Below are positions 22,401 through 33,879 of a stretch of 64,000 nt of DNA, piece by piece (the first letter of the stretch is position 1; every line of letters begins with the position of its first letter). The notes under the pieces were generated by a model. It was not told where the DNA came from, searched no databases, and saw only the letters and a list, made by a program, of their open reading frames with translations. The translations under genes and the position numbers were made by a program. The DNA is taken from NCBI GenBank assembly GCA_031308135.1, contig JAHLJT010009419.1, positions 37,751,221-37,815,220 of the forward strand. Direction: 5' to 3'. The DNA is from Acheta domesticus. Taxonomy: Eukaryota; Arthropoda; Insecta; Orthoptera; Gryllidae.

Positions 22401-25131
22401 TCCTAATCATCTTTATTATCATACCTTCTGCATCATAGTTCAATGTTTGCTGTATGCCTCCAGTTAATGAAATGACACTGAATCAATCCAAGAGTAATGA
22501 TAAGGAGTTACATCAATTATTAGATTGGAAGGTGTAATAGCTAATTAAATTGGATTGTTAAATATAACCTTGAAATGTCAAACAAAAAGAAGTGAAAGGT
22601 GTCAAATGCAATTTTTAGATGGTCAGTTAGCAGGAAACATTCTTTTACTGGTAGGAAAAACGTTAACTGGTTTTGAATCCATTCTGAACTCGTGAGTAGT
22701 TACTTCGTGCAAGTTTGACCTCTACGAAAATATTTTACAATCAATTAGTCCACAAGTTAATTTTAATATATTGTTAAATTTTGAAGATTTCAAATTAAAT
22801 TCAGTGCTACTTTACACTATTTTTTCTGCAAAACGTATGTAAAGAACGTCTGTTTTCTTGGTTCCTAGCCGAGTTTTCAACGAAAATAATCTTCAGTTGC
22901 ATCAATCAGTAGAGAGAACTTTACTTTGTTAACGGTACCGCAATCCGTATTTTCGCTTTTCAATTGTGAAATGATTAAGCTTGAATATCGGAAGGGCAGG
23001 AAAACATTTCGATTGCGTTGGAGGACTTCTCTACAATATATATCTATCATATAAATTGCTCTTTAAATAGTTATTTATGGTACGCATTGTAAAGTGACGT
23101 TAAATTTTGCGAGTAGGAAATGTTGCGACACAAGGCCGATAAGGCCGAGTAGCGCAAATCTACAAGCAAAAATGAACTCACATCTACCACTGGTCGAATA
23201 GTATTTTTTAGACAGCCTTACTGACTTCAATTTTTTAAATTCAAGTATACAGACCTGTTAGTAATACATTAAGGTCGACAGTACCTGATGGAAAGTAGTC
23301 GAAATCTAAAGTATGTTTTGTTTGATGATTTGATTTCATTTGATTTATTTGGTCAAACACCCGTGAAAACTGTATATGACGTATGGGAGAGAAGATTATT
23401 TGCGCACGTTTTCCTTAGTTCCACAGTCCCTTCCGAACATTTTAACTGTACGATAGTTGAAAGATGAATAAAATATAAAAAAAGATATAATAATAAAATT
23501 TTAAAAAGTGCGAGAGTAGCAACATTTGAAAAACTAGATATTCCTTTCCCGAGTTATAGAAAGCAACGGTAAACGAAATGCAGATGAGATTTTTCTGCAT
23601 TGCTAAAAAAAATAGTAACTTACCCTCAGCTCTACTCCTACCACTAAAAGCAAAAGGAGTGCTCAACAAAACGTGCGCACAGTGAAGGTACATTCACAGA
23701 TTTGTAACAACACTTAAGCATCGTCCCACTTTTAGCTGTAGTACTGAAAATTAAGCTTTTTCCACTGTATGCATACCTTGAAAGATCTGCTTTTACTAAT
23801 CATTGTCTACAAATACTTTAGAAATCTCAACATAATATATTCATGGGAACTAGAATCTATTGTATTTCATTGAAACATTTTTCCAATGAATTAAGAAGAA
23901 TCCCACAAGTGTAAGGTCAAGTTTGTGTATATAGTTATTCGACATGATTTTCGTCTTGTGAAACCCCAGGAAATGTCACAGTTGCGCAGTTGATAGAAGA
24001 AAGATATTCGATTGCAGACATTTGATTGAATATTCTTTTGGAAGAAGCTAGCATGTTATTTTCCTAGACGTTGATAGCGTATTCTCTTCTTTCCTTGCGA
24101 GCATAGAGCATTAATGCATTATTTCGAAAGACTTTTGTTTTATCAAAGAAATGAAATTACAGGGCGCTGTGGTCATGATCAGAATTACCCTCATTAATAC
24201 TTTTTAGGCATATTTACCTTCAGACGTAGTTATTATGACAAATTGGCTCCCATTTTTTGTGGTAACTATAATTCTATACGGAACAATTCATTATTTTCTT
24301 TATTAAGAAACATTTCTTTAGCATACGAATTAAATAAGAAAATACGTTATTATAGAAATTCAAACAAAATCATTTCAAAATTCGTAATGTATTCAAAAAT
24401 AGTTGTGGGGGTGTTTGAAAGTTGAAGTTGCAAATAAGGAATTTATAACTCATCATCCTGGAAATCACTTGTTTGTTGCAATCGTGCTTACTTTTCATTT
24501 AAACGAACTTAAATAATCCAATAAACTCCTTTGAAATGTAATGCTCGGGTGATTAAAAATTTATTAGCAGTTATTAGACTTGAAAGTATCATAATAAAAG
24601 AGATATTAGTGGATATTTACTAACATTTTAAGCTCTTCTTTTATGAATGAGATGCGGGTAGTGGAACGCGAAAAGAAAACGAAACAGCTATAAGAGTGTA
24701 AATAATCTTGGATCGCCGGGATGATGATTGTAATATTCCCTCGAGATATGCAAAAAACGATTGAAGTCTTGGATCTATCACGAATACTTGGATAAATCAC
24801 TTTGCGTAAATCCATTGCATTATTATGTCATGCATGTCATAATGTGTGTCTTATTACGTCACGCATGTCATATTGTGTCAGTATTGGGTGCAAATATTGT
24901 GTGATGGTGTCCGACGGTGTCGCAGCTTTGTTTAAGGGTAGACTGTCGAGCTTTCATTAGTGTTTATGTTTCTTTCTGAATACATTATAAACAGTGTACT
25001 TTAAATTGGAAAACATTGTTCTACAATTAACTATCCATGATGCAAAAATTAGACAAATTATTCCTCACAAAGGTGATGCTTTCAATACGCAGTATTCCGA
25101 TTTTGAATAGACTGATCCATAGTGTTAACTT

Positions 25132-25132
25132 T

Positions 25133-25179
<47 letters not shown>

Positions 25180-25180
25180 T
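25132..25180. repeat. (TTTA)n microsatellite next to splice donor
   Basis: About 12 uninterrupted TTTA units. On the minus strand this is an AATA tract that begins about 25 nt inside the intron from the exon donor at 25204. Confidence 0.95.
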
Positions 25181-25204
25181 TTTTTCGTCAATGCGTGGCC
25201 GCAC

Positions 25205-25559
25205 CTCGTTGTCGTCGCCGGAGTCCTGGTACGCCGCGTAATCGAAGTACTGCGGGGGCAGCATGCCGGGCGGCGGGTACTGCACGCCGGGGGGCAGGTA
25301 GGCGGCGAAGTAGGGCAGCTGCTTCTCCGCGCGCTGGCCGGGGTACAGCGCCTGCTGCTGGGCTGGGGAGGAGGCCGCGGCCTCCGAGTCGGCGTCGGCG
25401 TCCGCGTCGGCGGCGGCGGAGTGTGCAGGGGTGTGGCGGCGGAAGCGGCGGGTCATGGGGGCGCCGGCGGCGGGGGCGGGCGCGCCGGCCAGCAGCAGAA
25501 GCAGCAGCAGCAGGGCGGCGGCCGGGGCCAGCAGCGCAGCGCTCCGGAGCTGGGAGATC
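25205..25559 (-). CDS. Signal-peptide exon of a secreted Pro/Tyr-rich protein (internal coding exon)
   Basis: Minus-strand exon inferred from splice signals and composition. The 3' splice site reads GTCTGTCCGCAG, then G completes a codon begun upstream and 118 codons follow. Residues 1-34 (ISQLRSAALLAP, three Ala, eight Leu, then AGAPAPAAGAP) have the layout of a signal peptide, so the product should enter the secretory pathway. Residues 35-62 are basic, then Ala/Asp-rich (TRRFRRH, ADADADADSEAAA). Residues about 68-118 are Pro/Tyr-rich (LYPGQ, LPYFAAYLPPGVQYPPPG, LPPQYFDYAAYQ) and end DSGDDNE at a GAG/GTGCGG donor in phase 0. No in-frame ATG lies between the acceptor and the upstream TAA, so the start codon must be in an earlier exon; an exon ending in AT would make it ATG-ATC. 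There are no cysteines. It joins in phase with 17305-17724. If unspliced it would read 11 residues past the donor into an AATA repeat and stop. An alternative start at the internal ATG (25456) would lose the signal peptide. Family not recognised; a cuticle or extracellular-matrix role is inference. Confidence 0.72.
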
Positions 25560-25950
25560 CTGCGGACAGACGCACGTGGCCGTTAGAGGGGTGTGCGTTT
25601 GGGAATTCGATGGATATGCGGATGAGTGAACAATCATTGTGTTCTTAGTATAAACGGAATAAATCAGTTCAAGTGTCTGTTCATAGAAATAGATGTTTAC
25701 CCTATTTCCCGCCGCTCATTGAGCGCTCTCATTGTCGTCTTGCCCATGCTCGCTGTTGTTGGAGCTATCTGGCAGCGGGTTATTATTTTCATCGTACATA
25801 TTGATGCTGATCAAAGATTCTGGTGACAGACGCACGGAACCGACAGCGAGATAATGCAGATGGGACTTCGATAGACATATGCATTTGAGTCAACAGTCAT
25901 TATATTCTTAATCTATACACTATAAATTAGAATTATATGTGACTAATGAC
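25558..25950 (-). repeat. Diverged duplication of the upstream exon's acceptor flank
   Basis: About 95 bp from 25558 (CAGACGCACGTGGCCG ... GGGAATTCGATGGATATGCG ... ATTGTGTTCTTAGTATAAAC) match about 95 bp from 25820 (CAGACGCACGGAACCGAC ... GGGACTTCGATAGACATATG ... ATTATATTCTTAATCTATAC) in the same orientation, about 263 bp apart. On the minus strand the second copy carries CTGTCACCAG at the place of the first copy's CTGTCCGCAG acceptor. A short open frame (25716-25819) follows it, ending in codons for GQDDNESAQ and TGA. It looks like a relic of a duplicated exon boundary. Confidence 0.75.
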
Positions 25951-27055
25951 TTGCAGCTGCAAAAATGCTGAATAAAACAACAAAAAATGTGTTTCCAAAA
26001 ATAAAGGTGATATGAAGTCTTCCGTCGAATATTGACACTCCACCTAAGCGCGCGGAGGATTCGCGGAATTGAATCCCCTTATTGCTTCAGAGCGCGTCAT
26101 GCCAACCGTAGACCTAGTCACCGGCATCAGAAACGGCGATCCATAAGATGAACAAGGATAGGTGTTAGGAATTTATATCGTTAGAAGTATTCTCATCTAC
26201 GACGCTGTCATCCCGGATAAATAGTTAATCTTAAATTATTTTGAATCTTCGCTTTTCAATTGCATAGTAAGAGAAATTTTAAAACCTCCAGAAACTGTTA
26301 AAACCTGCGCATGAAAAATATCAACATTCAAGGTAATATATTTTCTTCAATTTAACAGGACTATAATTGTTAATATTGTCAATAACCCGACGCATTATAT
26401 GAACTATTTGATAGGATGTTGGATCACAAGTGATATCGCAATGTTTTATTCCTATTTTATTCAGTAACTTAAATGCCTTTTTGATATCTTTATGGAAATT
26501 GTTAAGTTTCATTTGATTTGAATAGTTATTTTTACAGCACATGTTCATTTTAGGTTTATTATTGTTTGTGGAAGATGTATTGGTTCTTCTTGTGACAAAA
26601 AAATCACCGTCGACAAAGAAGTTTGAACTCTTTACACATCACTTTAGGACAATCAGGAATTCCGCGCATTCCTCACTACAGGTTCGTGAGTAGCTCTGTC
26701 GAATTAAGCTGACTCACTCGGCATCTACCTTCGGCCGTTCGCCTTGTAACAGTTGCACAATGCGATGCGTCTGCTGGCAGAGATGGACAAGACTGAACCA
26801 CTAAGTATGTAGTGAGATAACTGAATCTGACGTTTCTCACTTGTGTTGAACGCATAATCGTCAATTTGATCATTCGGTTAATGCGCTTTTCACTTTGTTT
26901 TTTTTTGCGAAATATTTAATTATAATCACGTCATTTAGTGTAATGTACTAATGAATATTAATAGTTGCGCTATAAGTCAATGTGATGAACAGTTTCAATA
27001 TAATTTTTGTGGATGTGAATACAAGTTTTATGTTAAAAAATGCCCACTAATACTG

Positions 27056-27113
<58 letters not shown>

Positions 27114-28600
27114 CTATTGATGATTGATTCTTGAAATGTATCTCAAATTATTATGACAATTACTTATGACTGACATATTTTGACTTTTCAGTACTATAAT
27201 TATTTGATATTTTAATGTCGTAGACTTTATTGCTATACAAATATTCGGAGCAGTGTTCTATTTCATTAACAAAATTGTGCATTTATAAACTATGTTTCCA
27301 CTTTAAGTAAAGCAAAACTTTAAAAAGATAGAGATGTTTTATCAGGAATTATTATATTATTCGAACGCATGTGTTCTAAAAAGCCATGATCTACTAACAA
27401 TAGTCTGTCAGCTTTCCCAGGATAGTGGAACGAAATGTAATCGAAAATTATTCTACGTGAAATTTTTACAAAATCGATAAAATATTGTATCGATTATCAT
27501 TTATTCGAATCGTATCGTATGTTCACCAATTTGGATTTGTTATCAGACTTTCTAATAAAGAATTTGTTAGGGAAGAATTTACGATAACTTACGAAATTTT
27601 GTAGAATTTTCTGATTATTAAACAATTATGAATTATTGTTTAATGAAGTGATTGTTTAATGTTATTAATGAAATTGTAGTTGGGTCGTATTTAGTCATTT
27701 TTTGAAACCTTCTTTTTTTCTTTCATTTAAATTATTATATCAGGAAATATCTTTGTATTGAAGAGCGTTGTAGCCACTTATAACAATTTCTTGTTTTAGA
27801 ACGTTTCCCTTTAATATCGCCTCCAATAAGACAATAGACCGGGTGGATGTTGACGCGGTGCAGGGAAGTGGTGAGCGGGGGAGTCAAGGAATGCTGCAGG
27901 GCAGGGATGTGATGATGGATGACGGAGCGGAGGCTGGGGAGGCGAATGAAAGGGAGCGGTGTGTAAAAAGCGTCGCAATTGCTTCGAGAAATGCAGTGCG
28001 CAAATAAAGCACAGAATTTTTACTAAGAAAATAATGTATTCATATAATGAAATGAAATACATTTTTATTCATATGTATGTGAATTCATTTATGTCAAAAA
28101 CATAGATTCTAATTGGTTATAATATGTTTTTATAAATGTATAATTTCGAATAATATATTTTTCCTAGTAACATATACGTTCTCAATATTACTCTCGTTCT
28201 TGTTTAAATAATAAATTTATCGTTTAAATTAAATGACACAACAATGTAATAATAGAACGGGTATCTGCCTAGAACATTTTCATGAGCAGAAAGCAGAGGT
28301 TGCACCAGAGGAAAATATTTTGTGTTAGAGAAACCGATGTAGTAGAAACGGGGAAACGTCGGCATCCAGACTAAGTCCTCCACTGCGAGACATTCCTCAT
28401 GAGGACGGCACAGAAGCCCCGCTTTGAAGTGACGAGAGCGATAGTGTGCGCAGACTAAGCACAGTGTGAGAACCACATGTGGAAGGCGGCGAAAGGCAGG
28501 AGTCTTCGCTTGGGAAACCGCGTGAGGGCGAGCGACTGATCACTTCAGCGGCTGCGGGTAGGGGCGATAGCAGAGGTGGGTGCCAGACTTTGGGCGACCG
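25951..28600. other. AT-rich sequence upstream of the gene's known exons
   Basis: It may contain the missing first exon of the minus-strand gene, but I cannot identify it. It includes the TA microsatellite at 27059-27110 and a purine-rich patch at 27830-27960. No other exon is supported. Confidence 0.4.
27059..27110. repeat. (AT)26 microsatellite
   Basis: Uninterrupted AT dinucleotide run of 52 bp. Confidence 0.98.
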
Positions 28601-28795
28601 CGACGTTGGCGGTGGCGGGGGTGATGGCACTGGTGGCGTTGGCGGCGATGACGGAGGTAGTTGTGGCTGTGGTTGTGAGTGGGCGTGGTGGCGATGGAGT
28701 TGGCGGTGGAGTTGGCGATGGCGGTGACGGAGGCGATGGCGGTGACGGAGGCGACGTCGGTGGCGGAGGCGACGGCGGTGGCTGAGGCGACGGTT
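28600..28795. repeat. GGTGGCG-type repeat, diverged
   Basis: GGCGGTGGCGGGGGTGATGG and GGAGGCGATGGCGGTGACGG words in a 6/9/18-bp pattern, related to the purer array at 28861. Separated from it by about 65 bp of unique AT-rich sequence. Confidence 0.85.
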
Positions 28796-28860
28796 GAGGA
28801 AAGAATGTTATGTTTACTCCGATAAATATTACTATGAATTGTATTTGGGGGCGGGATTTC

Positions 28861-29180
28861 GTATGTGGCGGGGGCGACGGCGGTGGCGGGGGCGACGGCG
28901 GTGGCGGCGACGGCGGGGGCGACGGCGGTGGCGGGGGCGACGGCGGTGGCGGAGGCGACGGCGGTGGCGGAGGCGACGGCGGTGGCGGAGGCGACGGCGG
29001 TGGCGGAGGCGACGGCGGTGGCGGAGGCGACGGCGGTGGCGGAGGCGACGGCGGTGGCGGAGGCGACGGCGGTGGCGGAGGCGGTAGCGAAGGCGGGGTT
29101 GGACGAGGAGATGGAGGCAGAAACGGTGGCGGTGGCGGTGCTATGGCCGTGGCGGCGGCGGCGGTGACGGGAATCGCAGC
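28861..29180. repeat. 18-bp minisatellite (GGAGGCGACGGCGGTGGC)
   Basis: About 9-10 clean units at 28925-29085 with diverged units at both edges (GGGGGCGACGGCGGTGGC to the left). The unit is a multiple of three, so several frames stay open as Gly/Asp-, Ala/Val/Thr- or Arg/Trp-rich products. Confidence 0.96.
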
Positions 29181-30135
29181 GTGGGCGGAGGCGCTGGTGA
29201 GGTTGGGGCCTGGCGCAAAAAAAGACGCGAGGGATTAGCACGGGGCCGCTGCGGGGCGGGAGGGGCGCCCGCTCGCGCTGATGCGTGATCCGTCAGAGGC
29301 GCACGTGTGAGCGAGGGCGCGCCTTCGGGGCCTTTCTTGCTTCCGCGCCTTCCAGGGAGGCGATCTGTCTCAAGCTCCACTTAGGCCTTCTTAGGACGCA
29401 GAGCAGTTGGCGATTAGACGCCAGAAGAACATTCTCAAAGAGGTACGTAAAATACGACACAGTGGCGCTGTAAAATCCTAGTTCTTTATTGTGTATAAAG
29501 AGGAACTCACGAATATCACGAAAGGTTATTGGAAAAGCAGGCGATAATTCCCATAATTTCAAGCATAAATTAAACAGTAATTCAAAACTCCTAATAATGC
29601 GAAATGAAAGTTTAGTAAGAACTGAGACCATGAATCATTTTGCATATTTTTTCTGGAATTGACGATTAATTTACAGCTCAACAAACTCCAGAACATTTGA
29701 AACGCACATCAATCTATCAGAGCCTTTTTAAACCACGAACAACGACTACTATAACTTTTGTAGAGTTCTACAAAACCTACTTCAGTGATATTTTCTAGAC
29801 GCATAGCTTCGAGTGCCGGAATAATGCATTCCAATTACAGTCGACTACGTGTCGGAGTGTGCAGGAAAGAACTGCAGACGCAGCCTGTGTAGGACGCCCT
29901 GGCGTCGCTGTACCATGACTTGGCGTTGAGCGTTCAGTCACTGGGCTCCCGCTCGCCGCTTTGTCCGGTCGCTTCGTTGCGGTTCGAAGCCTCCTCCCGG
30001 CAACCTTGGAAGGTCGCGGCGACCGCAGCCGTGCTCATACCGCAGGAGCGGCCGCGGCTCCGACCTGCCGCTGCCGGCTGGGCGCCAGACGGTGCGCGGG
30101 AACGGGGTCGCGGAGGAGAGGAGAAGGGGCCGGCG
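29181..30135. other. Two CpG-rich patches, no gene assigned
   Basis: GC-rich at 29181-29380 and 29890-30135, AT-rich between. A 96-codon plus-strand frame at 29920-30210 crosses the second but runs into a T-rich stretch. No domain recognised. Confidence 0.4.
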
Positions 30136-30631
30136 GGAGCTTTTTTTATTTTTAATTTCATTTTAGATTTAAAGACAGTACAACGTTCAGCCGTGAGGCT
30201 CTTCAGTTGATTGGCCGAGCAACTTTGCACCAGAAAATTGTGAAGGGGGTAACTGTTTGTTACCTCCCTGATAGTGGTTACATGTGTTGTACATTCAACC
30301 AAGGCTACTGCGAGGGAATTATGTTCGAGCAAAGACAGGATTAAAAAGAAAATACGATGGGAGGGACAGGTAATTGCTAGAAATGTTCTTGCCTTATCTA
30401 ATGTCAGAGAGATATTGAAGGAAAATATGGAATGGGAGTCTGTTTCTTAGGCGGGAGGCGGCGAGAGTAAAGAAAAACTATGCCTACATGGGCTATGCAA
30501 ACTATACAAACATGCCTACTTTGGGGAATATTCTTAGAAGTGAAATAAAGTGAAGAATAGTTCAATTGGAAATTATGCTATACATATTTAATTTGAATAT
30601 TAATTAAAAGAAAATGTTTGTCACATCTCTC

Positions 30632-30870
30632 TCTGCACATGCTGGGAAACTGGTCGACAACTTAGAGCTTGTCCCGGCTAGGCAGTGCCGCTCTGGTGGG
30701 AGATACCTGGTTGAGGAAAACCCCGCTAGTCGATGGTAGGTCGGCGCCGGATCTCGCCAACCAGCGGGGGAAGATCACAGTAAAAGGGATGGAAAACATG
30801 CACTACACTAACGGAACTAATTACCGTAGCAGTTGATGCGCTCGGAATCACAATCAATCAATCAACCTCT
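30632..30870 (+). mobile_element. SINE family copy D, 5'-truncated
   Basis: Contains only the 3' part of the family: AACTTAGAGCTTGTCCCGGC, GGTGGGAGATACCTGGTTGA, GGTAGGTCGGCGCCGGATCT, CATGCACTACACTAACGG and the tail ACAATCAATCAATCAACC. The tRNA head and the first half of the body are absent. Confidence 0.88.
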
Positions 30871-31550
30871 CTTTGCACGTGCAGAATTCAAATTTTATGT
30901 TCATTTTACCCCTATCTTGTCAGACTTTGTGAGTTTTTTTCGCTTTTCGAAAATTCTTTGAAACTGTTTTGATAAGAGGGAAATGTGAACGCATATGTAT
31001 GAATAAGGCTGAAAGTTGTTATTTTCATAGATGAAGAAATAAGACAACAATGAGGGTGATAACGATGTTATTAGAGACTGTAAATACGTCGTAAAATACA
31101 AAGTAGTGCTCGAGCTTCTTCGATTATATTAAAAAAGAAGGACGAAGGAAAGGGAGGAAAGATGGCCTACGATGATCAAGTACTGGAAAAGAATAGCTCC
31201 CTAAATTGGTGCATGGAATGCTTAACTTATAGTCTTTATCCTTTTATCTCTCTTATGCACTTGTGACAAGGCACTGCGAGTAGCTGCGCATGCATGGCAG
31301 GGCTCGTCACTTCCCAGAGAGAAGCTGCAGGGTGTGCCAGCCGGCGAGCGCCAGGTGACAGCTGATGATGAGAGTGGCGAGTGACATCTGTGGGGGGCGG
31401 CTGTCCAGGGCGCCGTCAGGACACGAGCATTAGGCAGGTGAAAGGTGGCGGCGCCTCTAAGGGTGGAGGAAGGAGTGGCGAGGGCAGAGGTGTATTCTAG
31501 CCATCGCGATGTGACGAAGAGCATCAATAACTGCTGGGGAGAAAACTCGG
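30871..31550. other. Spacer leading into a minisatellite
   Basis: AT-rich to about 31260, then mixed. An open frame on each strand enters from the repeat. No coding evidence outside it. Confidence 0.4.
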
Positions 31551-32040
31551 TAGTGGCGGAGAGGGCGGTGGCGGAGAGGGCGGTGGCGGAGAGGGCGGTG
31601 GCGGAGAGGGCGGTGGCGGAGAGGGCGGTGGCGGAGAGGGCGGTGGCGGAGAGGGCGGTGGCGGAGAGGGCGGTGGCGGAGAGGGCGGTGGCGGAGAGGG
31701 CGGTGGCGGAGAGGGCGGTGGCGGAGAGGGCGGTGGCGGAGAGGGCGGTGGCGGAGAGGGCGGTGGCGGAGAGGGCGGTGGCGGAGAGGGCGGTGGCGGA
31801 GAGGGCGGTGGCGGAGAGGGCGGTGGCGGAGAGGGCGGTGGCGGAGAAGGCGGCGGCGGAGAGGGCGGCGGCGGAGAGGGCGGCGGCGGAGAGGGCGGCG
31901 GCGGAGAGGGCGGCGGCGGAGAGGGCGGCGGCGGAGAGGGCGGCGGCGGAGAGGGCGGTGGCGGAGAGGGCGGTGGCGGAGAGGGCGGTGGCGGAGAGGG
32001 CGGTGGCGGAGAGGGCGGTGGCGGAGAGGGCGGTGGCGGT
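31551..32040. repeat. 15-bp minisatellite (GAGGGCGGTGGCGGA), about 33 units
   Basis: Nearly perfect 15-bp units for about 490 bp. Units at about 31845-31955 carry GGCGGCGGA instead of GGTGGCGGA as one block, flanked by the T form on both sides. The 15-bp period keeps frames open on both strands (AERAV on plus, ALSAT and RHRPL on minus), which explains two frames above 230 codons and one of 326 codons. Confidence 0.98.
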
Positions 32041-32442
32041 GGGGGAGGGGGCGGTGACGATGTCGCGCCGCTCCAGCGCTCCTGAGCGGAGGAGTCGGCG
32101 AAGCTTCCAGACGGAGCGAGGGGATGAAAATGCGGTTGCCGCGTAGACGCATTTCTTGCGACCGCTCAGTCTGCCACGAGGCTGGTTCGGGATTTCACCC
32201 ATACTACTCTCGTAGCCTTGCCGCCGCCCTCCGACGCCTCTATACTTTCTCGATCGTCCGCTGTCTCGACACTTCGCCCCCTAAGCAACAGCCTCTGCCT
32301 TCGACTCTTTCGCCAGCGCCGCCTGTACAAAGTGCGGTCCTTCCGCCAGTCCAGTCTCCCCTGTTAGCGTGTTGTTGATGTCCCCGACCCTTTACCAAAC
32401 CTGTTTTCATAGTCATTTCCACTACCCACCCTGTACTTCACC

Positions 32443-32885
32443 TATCTATTGACTGATTGATTGATCTTCCGGAATACGGCAACTGCTGTCGTTAGTCGCG
32501 TTCGTGTAGTTAATGCTTTATTCTTTGAGGTGACGGTGTTCTTTCCCCCACGGGAGATCCAGTAGCTGCGAGGGATTTCACTATCCAGATATCTCCCCTG
32601 CAAGAAACCATTTTAAGGGAGGCAAGTTCTCAGCTCCTGACTAGTCCCCATATGTATGGTAGTATAGTAGAAGCAAGTTTAGATACTTGTGTGTGTAAGA
32701 GGAGAGGAGAGAGAGGATAAGGGAAGCAAGAGGACGGAAACATCGCGCTCGATTTGTGGCCCTGTGATCCGGCATTCGCCTGGCATTGATCAGAGAAAGC
32801 AAAGAAAACTACCTATCAGACCCACCGGCCGCTAGAATTCTCCTCCAAACAGCGACTGAATTCGACCTAGCTATGTGACCTGTCC
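32443..32885 (-). mobile_element. SINE family copy E, minus strand, headless
   Basis: Begins with the reversed tail (TTGACTGATTGATTGATC) and ends at CGACTGAATTCGACCTAGCT, lacking the tRNA-like head. Shared motifs include GATATCTCCCCTGC, a decayed GGCCCTGTGATCCGGCATTC, and AGAATTCTCCTCCAAACAGC. Confidence 0.8.
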
Positions 32886-33656
32886 CTTTCTGTCCATTCT
32901 GCGCGCCTTTGTATCCCAATCCAACCTCTTTGGATTCAAACGTGTTCTTCGCTGACCTCAAACGCCTCTTCCGTTATTTCCACTCCTACCTCCCTCGCCT
33001 GATTCTCTTCTATTCTACCCAGTCGCCCGCTCCCCCTTAACCTCCCCGTCGCATGCTCCTACCCTGAACCTCCTTTACCTTCATCATCCTTTCCCCTCCC
33101 GCCTTCACTGCACTTCACCTCCGTGGTCGGGGTCGCCGCCGCCCGCGTTCACTCGCCGCACCGGAATTACATTGAGTAGGTTTGATCGCCGGTATGGAAA
33201 TATCGGAAAGTAATAATGAGACGGGGGAATCCTACATCACCGAATCTCGGTTACAGCCTGATTTACATGCAAATATTCGTCCCTCCTCTGAGCCGCTTCT
33301 TTAATAATTTACTTTTCTCTGACAGATATCGCGAGTTAAATCCACGTAGCTTTTTCCCTCTCGAGGACGTTCGCAATATCGGATATTCCTTGAGAATTGC
33401 CCGTTCGTCGTGGAGCGAGGGAGAGCAACTGGAGGGACACAGTGAGCGAAATGCACATTTTGAATGAACGTCAAACTTCGTTTCACGATTTAACTAATTC
33501 ATTTTTGAAAGCTAAAATTCCAATCGTCTTTTGATTAAAAGGTTCCTCCTTATAGACAATCTCCGAATTCGCATTTACGTTCGACTTCTTAACACGATCA
33601 TAATATGACGATCAAGACCTTAACACGATCAAGACAGCGAACGTAAATGTCACTAA
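32886..33656. other. Mixed-composition spacer
   Basis: C-rich to about 33160, then AT-rich. A small direct repeat TTAACACGATCA occurs near 33590 and 33620. No exon supported. Confidence 0.4.
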
Positions 33657-33710
33657 AGGCCTCTGTTATTCACCACTAACATGTATGCTAGTGGTGAATA
33701 ATTGGGGCCT
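33657..33710. repeat. Short perfect hairpin
   Basis: TTATTCACCACTA at 33666-33678 pairs with TAGTGGTGAATAA at 33689-33701 across a 10-nt loop. The outer bases AGGCC/GGCCT also pair. Function unknown; it may be the core of a small palindromic element. Confidence 0.8.
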
Positions 33711-33879
33711 TGCAAAGCCAAGCTAAATGTCAAACTTTTTTCTCGGGAAATCAATAAAAACCCGTACAAATTCGTATTCTTGACATACAACCAGAGTCGT
33801 CACTAGGTACATGTTACCACTACTTGCAAGGTGTTTGGAGCATTGTTCTTTGAACTGTGTATTGGGACCAATTTTTATG

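Larger units (their letters stand above)
17725..25204 (-). other. Intron between the two coding exons of the secreted-protein gene
   Basis: About 7.5 kb between the donor GAG/GTGCGG and the acceptor CCGCAG/GTG, both phase 0 on the minus strand. It is mostly AT-rich and holds the acceptor-flank repeat (17723-17993), GC-rich patches near 18830-18990 and 21650-22010, a diverged tandem duplication (20115-20492), a pyrimidine tract (22140-22400) and a TTTA microsatellite just inside the donor. I see no further exon, but a small phase-0 exon cannot be excluded. Direct joining is an inference from phase and protein character. Confidence 0.55.

Noticed and set aside
22114..22443. Lys/Glu-rich coiled-coil-like frame of 109 codons
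   Set aside because: Complement of the pyrimidine tract; composition is entirely explained by CTTCCCCTCC repeats.
25037..25648. 203-codon plus-strand frame beginning with a poly-Phe-Ile-Tyr-Leu run
   Set aside because: The start is the TTTA microsatellite and the rest is antisense to the signal-peptide exon.
31222..32202. The longest open frame (326 codons, minus) and its 231-233-codon neighbours, as repeat-protein genes
   Set aside because: They are translations of the 15-bp minisatellite, open on both strands because the unit is a multiple of three.
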